Source of the DNA: an uncultured bacterium
Lineage (GTDB): Bacteria > Hydrothermota > Tepidihabitantia > Tepidihabitantales > Tepidihabitantaceae
Assembly: GCA_937139435.1 (NCBI GenBank)
Contig: CAKZPX010000175.1
Location: 1-6,586, forward strand
DNA length: 6,586 nucleotides
Direction of reading: 5' to 3'
Shown: positions 1 to 5,188 of the stretch, in pieces
Position numbering within the stretch: position 1 is the stretch's first letter
Layout: each line of letters starts with the position of its first letter
Made by a program: the position numbers and the translations under genes
The notes under the pieces: generated by a model
Told to the model about the DNA's origin: nothing
Seen by the model: the letters and a program-made list of their open reading frames with translations, nothing else
The model's database searches: none

Positions 1-923
1 AGAATGTGCTCGCGCTCTACCCTCTGTCCGGTAAACCCGGAGGAGTTCCAGAGCCGGGCATAGGCGAGTTTACGGGCAAAGTCCTTGTGCAGGTTATAAG
101 CAGCATCAAGCACTGTTGCTGGTATCTTCAAAATCACCGGTTCATCCATATCCGGTGGTTTACCCGGCCTCTTCGTATACACCCGGATTATCTTCAGACT
201 CGTAAAAACCACCCGGCGAAAATCATCTAACCCCTGCCCGGTATGCGCTGAAACCAGAAGCACCGGTACATCACCGAGCAACTCCCGCAGAATGTTAAGC
301 CGGTCAAGGGCACCGGGGTCATCCGCCTTTGTCCCCACCCGGATCAGCGGTAACTGACGATAGGCACCGGAACCGATAATCCCCCGCTCCTCCAGTAAGC
401 GTCCCACCGCCTCGGTTGTCTCCAGCACCCCATCATCCGCCATGTCCAGTAACCAGCAGAGGACATCAGCGGTGCGCAGGATGTGAAACAACCAGGGCGG
501 AGAGTCCTCAACCAGAGGCGGCGTATCAATCAGCTGAATCTGAATATCTTCAAAAGCCATCATCCCGGCCAGCGGTCGGGTGGTGGTAAAAGGATAGGCA
601 GCAACATCGGTATTCAAGCCGGTCAATGTTCGCACAAGCGCTGACTTGCCACAGTTCGGTGCACCAAAAACTGCCGCCTGTCCTGCCCCCTGCTTCTCAA
701 CATGAAACCAGTCCGCCCTCTTGCCACCGCCCCGGGATTCAGTTAGTTCCCGACGCAGACGGGCGATGCGACTCTTGATGTCTGCCTGCATTTTCTCAGT
801 CCCCTTATGCTTGGGGATCGTAGCCAGCATCTCTTCCAAACAGAGCAGTTTTTCCTCGGGCGTCCTCGCCTGCCGGAACTGTTCCTCTGCCTGCTTATAC
901 TCCGGGGTTAAATTTGCTGGCAT
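1..923 (-). CDS. TGS-domain GTPase of the DRG/Obg class (C-terminus beyond window)
   Basis: Translation from ATG at 923 gives 307 residues before the window ends. Residues 1-75 are a charged, probably helical region beginning MPANLTPEYKQAEEQ. The G domain follows: P-loop GAPNCGKS (87-94), switch I YPFTTTRP (110-117, the Obg/DRG signature), G3 DTPP (133-136), G4 TKAD (198-201) and G5 SAHTG (225-229). A TGS domain starts near residue 247 (RVYTKRPGKPPD) and runs to the edge, so probably only some 15-25 residues are missing. The family binds and hydrolyses GTP in the cytoplasm and is thought to act near ribosomes or RNA; the exact role of this bacterial branch is not known to me. G3 has Pro where DxxG has Gly, and G4 has Thr for Asn. 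The start lies 4 nt after the DUF1015 stop with no close Shine-Dalgarno, which implies translational coupling. The family call is firm; the function is open. Confidence 0.9.
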   Translation of the reverse strand, partial: MPANLTPEYKQAEEQFRQARTPEEKLLCLEEMLATIPKHKGTEKMQADIKSRIARLRRELTESRGGGKRADWFHVEKQGAGQAAVFGAPNCGKSALVRTLTGLNTDVAAYPFTTTRPLAGMMAFEDIQIQLIDTPPLVEDSPPWLFHILRTADVLCWLLDMADDGVLETTEAVGRLLEERGIIGSGAYRQLPLIRVGTKADDPGALDRLNILRELLGDVPVLLVSAHTGQGLDDFRRVVFTSLKIIRVYTKRPGKPPDMDEPVILKIPATVLDAAYNLHKDFARKLAYARLWNSSGFTGQRVEREHI

Positions 924-927
924 CGGG

Positions 928-2205
928 TCATCTTAAAACTGCGCCCTCCCTGATATCCATAAAAACCATTCCGGAAATCAGTTTCGGATAGAAATCGGTT
1001 GACTTCTGGGGCATCCGCTCCTTTTTTGCCGCCAGCGCCTGAACCTGCTCCGGTCTTGTTGGATTAAGAAACAGAGCACACTGTGCCTCGCCCCGGTCCA
1101 CCCGGGCAACTGTATCCTGCCAGTAGCGCTCATAAAGCACCCTGCCCTCAACCTCATCCGGAGTAATACCAAAAACACCCTCAATAACAAGGGCGTGCAG
1201 TATCGCCACATCCAGTTCCTTATAATCTGAACTCTTGCCTGCCGGGATGTATTGCTCCACCGCACTCTTATCACGCAGGTTCAGCAAATAACCGCTGTTT
1301 TTGCCCCAGTAAAGCACAAAGGCGTGTCCATCTTTATACCGTTCCAGTTCCACCTTCGCCCGCTCCTCAGGTATTGGTTGAACCGTAAACCACTTCTGCA
1401 ACCGGGAAAGCGCTGTCTCCTTATCTATCGCAATATTTTTCAGCAAGCGGTACGTTGGTAGAATCACCAGCCCCGGGTCGGTGATTTTGAAAAACGCCGC
1501 ACTCTTAAAACGTAACGCCGCATCCTCGGACACCGCTCCCTTTTTCTCCATCTCCTGCCGGTAGTTAAGTGCTGTCTCATACCGATGATGACCATCCGCA
1601 ATCAACACCACCCGGGATTGCATTGCCTGATGCAGCGCCCGAATCCGCTCCTTGTCCTTAACCAGCCACAACCGGTGAACAACATTATACTCATCAGTCG
1701 CTACCATGTCCGGTTCCCGTTCGGTAACCAGTAACCGGTCAATCTCCCCTTCTGGATCCGGATAAAGGAAAAATATCTGCTCGTAATCCTTTTTGGTTGC
1801 ATGCAGCAGTGCCAGCCGGTCTGCCTTTGGTCCGGAATGGGTGAACTCATGGGGCAGCACCGTCCCTTTTTCAAACTCCTCCACCCGTATTGCACCGATA
1901 AACCCCTTACGCTGCAATCGCTGCCCATCAATCACAAACTCCTCTTCCAGAATATAAAACGCCGGCTCCGCTTCCCGGACAAGAACCCCGTTCTGCAACC
2001 ATTCCTCGCAGGTCCGGGCAGAACTGGTGTAGGGATCTTCGCCACCGGGCAGAATCAACCGGACGAAATTAAATTGATGCTGCTCAAGATAGCGCCGCTG
2101 CATCTCCAGTGTTATCTTGTCATAAGGCTGGCTAATCACCTCGCTCAGATTTGCTACCCTTGCTGGATTGTAATGAATACCCGGAAAGGCTCTCACATCA
2201 GCCAT
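928..2205 (-). CDS. DUF1015 (COG4198) family protein, possible role in serine metabolism
   Basis: This is a 425-residue soluble protein with no signal peptide or membrane segment, of normal family length. Family landmarks are visible in order: an N-terminal RAFPGIHYNP (5-14), SQPYDKI (25-31), FVRLILPGG (47-55), VLPHEFTHSGPKADRL (116-131), the central ADGHHRYETALNYR (203-216) and a C-terminal MPQKSTDFYPKLISGMVF (398-415). The His-rich DGHHR block is the most likely active or nucleotide-binding site. It resembles the conserved block of ParB/sulfiredoxin-fold proteins such as the free serine kinases SerK and SbnI; that comparison is from memory and is inference. The ATG shares one base with the serA stop codon (TAATG), so the protein is almost certainly made from the serA transcript by coupled translation, which supports a serine-related job. 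The biochemical function is not established. The family call is very secure; the serine link is a hypothesis. Confidence 0.9.
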   Translation of the reverse strand: MADVRAFPGIHYNPARVANLSEVISQPYDKITLEMQRRYLEQHQFNFVRLILPGGEDPYTSSARTCEEWLQNGVLVREAEPAFYILEEEFVIDGQRLQRKGFIGAIRVEEFEKGTVLPHEFTHSGPKADRLALLHATKKDYEQIFFLYPDPEGEIDRLLVTEREPDMVATDEYNVVHRLWLVKDKERIRALHQAMQSRVVLIADGHHRYETALNYRQEMEKKGAVSEDAALRFKSAAFFKITDPGLVILPTYRLLKNIAIDKETALSRLQKWFTVQPIPEERAKVELERYKDGHAFVLYWGKNSGYLLNLRDKSAVEQYIPAGKSSDYKELDVAILHALVIEGVFGITPDEVEGRVLYERYWQDTVARVDRGEAQCALFLNPTRPEQVQALAAKKERMPQKSTDFYPKLISGMVFMDIREGAVLR

Positions 2206-3107
2206 TAAACCCCCTTCAGGGCATCACGCACCCGTTCAGCAATCTGCACACCGGCACGATACTGACCCTCTTTTGTCTGCGCCCCGATGTGGGGTGTGCC
2301 AATCACCTGGGGCAGGGAAAACAATTTGTAATCTTCCAGTGGCTCCTTTTCAAACACATCCAGCGCCGCCATCGCCACCTGACCGGATTGTAGCGCCTGG
2401 TAAAGTGCCTCTTCATCAATCACACCACCTCGGGCACAATTGATAATAATCACACCCTTCTTCATCTTCGCAAACGCCTCGCGATTAAGCATGTGATAGG
2501 TCTCTGGTGTCTTCGGAACGTGGAGCGAAATAAAATCCGACTCTGCCAGCAACTGCTCCCGAGAACACCGCTCACCATAACGCACCTCAACCTCGGGCTT
2601 TTCCAGCACCAGTACCTTCATCCCTAACGCTAACGCCCGCTTCGCCAGTTCTGACCCGATTCTTCCTGAACCGATTATTCCCAGTGTCTTGCCCCAAAGC
2701 TCAATGCCGTGAAAAGCCTTTTTCTCCCATTTTCCGGTGCGCAGCGACGCGGTTGCCTGCGGTATGGAACGAGCACAGGCGAACATCAACCCCAATGCCA
2801 GTTCTGCAACCGAAATTGATGTCGCCTCCGGTGTATTGACAACCTTAATCCCCTTTGCCTCTGCCGCCTTGCGGTCAACATTATCCAGTCCCACTCCTGC
2901 CCGACCGACAACCTTCAAGTTTTTTCCTGCCTCAATCACCTCGGCGGTAACCTTTGTCGCACTGCGGACGATAATCGCATCGTATTCTGGAATTACCTTA
3001 ATTAACTCATCCGGCTTCAAACCCGGTCTTTCATCAACGGTGAACCCGGCATCGCGCAAAATCTGCACCCCTGCCGGTGCAATCGGGTCGGTAATTATTA
3101 CTTTCAT
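2205..3107 (-). CDS. serA: D-3-phosphoglycerate dehydrogenase, short form without ACT domain
   Basis: It oxidises 3-phosphoglycerate to 3-phosphohydroxypyruvate with NAD+, the first step of phosphorylated serine synthesis, in the cytoplasm. The 300-residue protein shows the D-2-hydroxyacid dehydrogenase layout: a split substrate domain with VRSATKVT (47-54) and GRAGVGLDNVD (68-78), then NTPEATSISVAE (91-102). A Rossmann fold follows with GSGRIG (146-151) and an acidic residue after beta-2 (E169, often Asp), consistent with NAD. The catalytic set is R226 in NCARGGVIDE, E255 in DVFEKEP and H273 in TPHIGAQT. The protein ends right after the second substrate-domain helix, so the ACT and intervening domains that give serine feedback in long forms are absent. 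The ATG at 3107 is preceded by GGAG with 8 nt spacing. It is the first gene of a three-gene set. Another 2-hydroxyacid dehydrogenase is possible, but the sequence pattern favours SerA. Confidence 0.92.
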   Translation of the reverse strand: MKVIITDPIAPAGVQILRDAGFTVDERPGLKPDELIKVIPEYDAIIVRSATKVTAEVIEAGKNLKVVGRAGVGLDNVDRKAAEAKGIKVVNTPEATSISVAELALGLMFACARSIPQATASLRTGKWEKKAFHGIELWGKTLGIIGSGRIGSELAKRALALGMKVLVLEKPEVEVRYGERCSREQLLAESDFISLHVPKTPETYHMLNREAFAKMKKGVIIINCARGGVIDEEALYQALQSGQVAMAALDVFEKEPLEDYKLFSLPQVIGTPHIGAQTKEGQYRAGVQIAERVRDALKGV

Positions 3108-3115
3108 AGTTTTTA

Positions 3116-3119
3116 CTCC
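3116..3119 (-). promoter_or_regulatory. Shine-Dalgarno site of serA
   Basis: GGAG on the minus strand, 8 nt before the ATG at 3107. It fixes the serA start and agrees with the family N-terminus MKVIITDPIAP. Confidence 0.8.
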
Positions 3120-3148
3120 ATTGGTTTATATGTTAAAACACCTGTCTT

Positions 3149-3176
3149 ATGATAATCAATTATCACTTTCAGTCAA
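3149..3176 (-). promoter_or_regulatory. sigma-70-type promoter for serA-DUF1015-GTPase
   Basis: On the minus strand a -35 box TTGACT (3171-3176, 5 of 6 consensus bases) and a -10 box TATCAT (3149-3154, 5 of 6) are separated by 16 nt. Transcription would start near 3142, leaving a leader of roughly 35 nt that contains the serA Shine-Dalgarno site. The promoter lies in an AT-rich gap just after a terminator-like hairpin, as expected for the start of a new transcription unit. No other equally good promoter was seen in the window. The start site is inferred. Confidence 0.7.
3150..3165. promoter_or_regulatory. Palindromic operator candidate in the serA promoter
   Basis: TGATAAT-CA-ATTATCA on the + strand is a perfect inverted repeat with 7-base arms and a 2-base centre. 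It fills most of the promoter spacer and overlaps five bases of the -10 box, so a bound protein would block RNA polymerase. The arms equal those of the known Fur 7-1-7 box (TGATAAT-N-ATTATCA), but the centre is one base longer here. Which protein binds, if any, cannot be told from this window. Confidence 0.5.
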
Positions 3177-3240
3177 GCCTATTTATCCCCGACGCGTTAA
3201 ACCAAAACCATTATTGGTAAAATTTCGCTTTCAACAGCAA

Positions 3241-3276
3241 TAAAATCAAACTGGCGGGCAAACTCTCGCCCGCCGG
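3241..3276 (-). terminator. Intrinsic terminator after the broken secreted-protein gene
   Basis: The arms GGCGGGC (3253-3259) and GCCCGCC (3268-3274) pair perfectly, extended by a G-T wobble and one more G-C pair, around an 8-base loop. On the minus strand the stem is followed by a T-rich tract, TTTGATTTTA (3250-3241). The other direction lacks a T-run, so it acts on minus-strand transcripts. It begins 17 bases past the stop at 3293 and separates the upstream block from the serA promoter. Confidence 0.7.
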
Positions 3277-3292
3277 TTAGCAGCACTCGTCC

Positions 3293-3590
3293 TTAATGTT
3301 GAATCAGCAATTTCTGTTTATCCAGATAATCACCCGCCTGAAACCGACAGAAGTAAATACCAGCCGGCACAGTCCGGTTCTGATCGTCACGACCATCCCA
3401 TGCCACCTGATACACACCCGCCCTCTGCCTGCCATCCACCAGCACCCACCACACACCAGTCACAACGATAGGACTGAGCAGAAACAAGGGTAGTAAGGGC
3501 AAAGAATAACACAATAACAACACTCAGACTGGACCGGCTGGATTCTGTCGCTGTCAGGTGATATGTAGTGTTATGGATGTAACCGTGCAT
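3293..3590 (-). pseudogene. Broken small secreted-protein gene: signal peptide plus FlgD-Ig-like C-terminal tail in two frames
   Basis: From the ATG at 3590, placed 6 nt after a near-perfect GGAGGTGAT, one frame encodes 67 residues with a long n-region and a hydrophobic core (SLSVVIVLFFALTTLVSAQ) that looks like a Sec signal peptide. After about SYRCDW it becomes Gly/Trp-rich nonsense and stops at 3387. The +1 frame, open from 3523 to 3293, encodes LVDGRQRAGVYQVAWDGRDD and then PAGIYFCRFQAG, and ends DKQKLLIQH. This is the C-terminal half of the FlgD-Ig-like tail found on secreted proteins of FCB/WOR-3-type bacteria. One +1 shift anywhere in about 3523-3387 would join signal and tail. Even joined, no body domain lies between them, and the usual start of the tail (VYDxxGRxV) is garbled. 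Most likely it is a remnant with an internal deletion and frameshift. A sequencing error, or a real tiny protein made by frameshifting, is less likely. A terminator follows. Confidence 0.6.
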
Positions 3591-3592
3591 AC

Positions 3593-3601
3593 ATCACCTC
3601 C
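3593..3601 (-). promoter_or_regulatory. Strong Shine-Dalgarno site of the broken gene
   Basis: GGAGGTGAT on the minus strand is nearly the full complement of the 16S rRNA 3' end. It sits 6 nt (counted from GGAGG) before the ATG at 3590. It shows that the start region of the broken gene was, or still is, an efficient translation start, and it sets the start in the signal-peptide frame. Confidence 0.7.
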
Positions 3602-3622
3602 GGGCTGTTCATTAACCGCCCG
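3601..3622 (-). other. Hairpin abutting the Shine-Dalgarno site
   Basis: CGGGCTGTT (3601-3609) and AACCGCCCG (3614-3622) form 9-base arms with one mismatch and a 4-base loop. Its downstream arm on the minus-strand RNA ends on the first G of the GGAGGTGAT site. No T-run follows, so it is not a normal terminator. It could modulate translation of the broken gene, or be chance. Confidence 0.35.
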
Positions 3623-3708
3623 CTTTATCTTCTCATAACAGTCACTGCCACCAGCAGTCCGAAAATCTATCCCGACTGACTTGCCTTCTCAGTTGCTAAA
3701 ACAAATCC
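3623..3708 (-). other. Gap downstream of the DUF4159 gene with no supported gene
   Basis: No start codon with a ribosome site and no clear promoter were seen here. An open stretch without a start codon (3688-3554, running into the broken gene) encodes 44 residues including GGSDCYEKIKRAVNEQPGGD. That segment faintly resembles the opening of beta-helix repeat proteins and may be gene debris. Confidence 0.3.
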
Positions 3709-4329
3709 TCAATTGCTCAAAAAGTAACTGATAATATTAATCCCCATCCTGATTGCCTGTTCCCGAACATCTTCCGGGTCGTTGTAGCGGTCGGTCCAGC
3801 CATCAGAGATGTTGGAGTTATAGGTATAGTAAACCGCCAGCCTGCCACCAACGTAAATGCCATAACCACGGGGTGAACCTTCGTAATGTTCATGAATCTT
3901 GGGCGGACCAGCATCAAAATTGTAAATCTGATGGTAAATCGGGTGGTCAAATGGCAGTTCCACTAAATCGGCACCAGGAAAAACCTTTTTCATCTCCCGG
4001 CGGAATGATTCATCCATACCATAATCATCATCAGCATAGAGAAAACCGCCCGCCTCCAGATACCGGCGCAACCGCACCACTTCCTCATCAGAAAATGAGA
4101 TATTGCCATGACCGGTCATAAAAAGAAAAGGATACTGATAAATTTTATCATCTAACAGGCTCACCGTCACCTCGTCGGTAAGGGCAACGATATTTGTCCG
4201 CCGGTTTAACTCCCGGCACAGATTGGGAATAATCTCCGGGTCATTATACCAGTCACCACCACCGCCATACTTCAAGCGAGCAATCTGTAACTGCCCGAAA
4301 ACGGTTATCAGAAGGAAAACCGGAATCAC
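3709..4329 (-). CDS. Exported stand-alone DUF4159 protein
   Basis: This 206-residue protein has a short hydrophobic N-terminus (IPVFLLITVFG), probably a signal peptide or anchor, followed at once by the DUF4159 domain. Landmarks are ARLKYGGGGDWYND (17-30), YPFLFMTGHG (66-75), GGFLYADDDYG (94-104), SFRREM (108-113), LPFDHPIYHQIY (125-136) and DGWTD (176-180). DUF4159 has, as far as I recall, a class I glutamine-amidotransferase-like fold; no nucleophilic Cys is visible at the expected elbow, so enzymatic action is doubtful. It often occurs fused to larger membrane proteins; here the domain stands alone. The start is GTG at 4329: an in-frame TAA six bases upstream excludes a longer form, and the GTGA overlap with the PHP gene stop implies coupled translation. 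No strong Shine-Dalgarno is seen. Function is unknown; the likely location is the periplasm or cell envelope. Confidence 0.85.
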   Translation of the reverse strand: MIPVFLLITVFGQLQIARLKYGGGGDWYNDPEIIPNLCRELNRRTNIVALTDEVTVSLLDDKIYQYPFLFMTGHGNISFSDEEVVRLRRYLEAGGFLYADDDYGMDESFRREMKKVFPGADLVELPFDHPIYHQIYNFDAGPPKIHEHYEGSPRGYGIYVGGRLAVYYTYNSNISDGWTDRYNDPEDVREQAIRMGINIISYFLSN

Positions 4330-5168
4330 TGGTTAACCCGCAAGCGTTGTTTGAGCGTCATCAGGTACTTATAGGGCAGACAGATGTCCCCGAGATAAAC
4401 CCTGCCCAACTTCCTTCCACCATGACAGTCACTGCCACCGGTCATCAGCAGACGATTTTTCTCCGCTATCTCCTGATACCGTGCCACCGAGCGCTCATTG
4501 TGCTCAGGATGCCATACCTCAATGCCATCAACACCGGCAGCGATCACTGTATAAAGTAATTCGTCATTACCGTAGGTTGCGGGATGGGCGATAACCGTCA
4601 GCCCGCCATTATCGTGAATAAAACTGATTACCTCCAGCGGAGTCAGGGGCAATTTGGGAAAATAGGCTGGACCATCATACCCGATATAGCGTTCAAACGC
4701 CTCGCTGATGCTCGCCACCGCACCGGCTTCAAGCATCGCCTGGGCAACATGAGGTCTGCCCACCGCACCCGCACCTGCCAGTTCCTTTATTCGGGCAAAT
4801 GACACCGGCGCGCCCAGTTCGGTTAACTTTGCCACCATCCGTTCTGCCCGTTCCAATCGGCTCTGCCGGATTCGGGCAAAAAAGTCCTGCACCCGCTCCT
4901 GATGATAATCAAGATAATAACCCAGGATATGGATATCGGTGCCATTGACATTACAACTCATCTCCACTCCCGGCACCACCTCCACCCGCCGTTTTCTGCC
5001 CTCTGCCCGTGCCCGGTCAATACCATCAACCGAATCGTGGTCAGTTACTGCAATCGCAGTAAACCCCAGCCGGCTCACCTCAGCGACCAACTCTTCCGGG
5101 GTAAAAAGCCCGTCAGAAAAAATTGTATGGGTATGCAGGTCAACAAAACTATTATGCTGTCCGGACAC
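4326..5168 (-). CDS. PHP-domain phosphoesterase, TrpH/RNase AM (YciV) type
   Basis: This is a 280-residue cytoplasmic metal-dependent phosphoesterase of COG0613. PHP ligand motifs are all present: DLHTHT (10-15, H12 and H14), SDG with D19, TDHD (42-45, H44), PGVEMS (66-71, E69), HILGY (80-84, H80), GRPH (137-140, H140), IAHP (193-196, H195) and GGSDCHG (244-250, D247 and H249). They are consistent with a trinuclear metal site. Characterised relatives are 3',5'-nucleoside bisphosphate phosphatases and the 5'-3' exonuclease RNase AM; a histidinol-phosphatase role is less likely because of the inserted 95-165 helical region typical of TrpH. The start is GTG at 5168, 20 nt after the FTCD stop, with AAGG 10 nt upstream (5179-5182). 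The stop overlaps the DUF4159 start. Substrate is unproven; the family is secure. Confidence 0.9.
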   Translation of the reverse strand: MSGQHNSFVDLHTHTIFSDGLFTPEELVAEVSRLGFTAIAVTDHDSVDGIDRARAEGRKRRVEVVPGVEMSCNVNGTDIHILGYYLDYHQERVQDFFARIRQSRLERAERMVAKLTELGAPVSFARIKELAGAGAVGRPHVAQAMLEAGAVASISEAFERYIGYDGPAYFPKLPLTPLEVISFIHDNGGLTVIAHPATYGNDELLYTVIAAGVDGIEVWHPEHNERSVARYQEIAEKNRLLMTGGSDCHGGRKLGRVYLGDICLPYKYLMTLKQRLRVNQ

Positions 5169-5178
5169 CTCTGGAAAA

Positions 5179-5182
5179 CCTT
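5179..5182 (-). promoter_or_regulatory. Probable Shine-Dalgarno site of the PHP gene
   Basis: AAGG on the minus strand, 10 nt before the GTG at 5168, inside the 20-nt gap after the FTCD stop. A second purine run, AGAGG, overlaps the start codon and is too close to serve. The site supports the unusual GTG start. Confidence 0.5.
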
Positions 5183-5188
5183 GCCTTT

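Noticed and set aside
1801..2208. 135-residue + strand open frame opposite the DUF1015 gene
   Set aside because: It has no recognisable domain, no ribosome site, and lies wholly opposite a well-supported gene.
3108..3124. Two-codon upstream reading frame ATG-GAG-TAA in the serA leader
   Set aside because: Its ATGGAG is the Shine-Dalgarno region itself, with no separate ribosome site, so it is most simply chance.
3184..3225. Short inverted repeat ACCA-TTAT-TGGT and AT-rich sequence upstream of the serA promoter
   Set aside because: Only four paired bases with no match to a known operator; too weak to list as a site.
2737..3243. 168-residue + strand open frame opposite serA
   Set aside because: It is the antisense of a gene with intact catalytic motifs, its composition is Ala/Ser/Thr/Pro-rich as expected of an antisense shadow, and it has no ribosome site.
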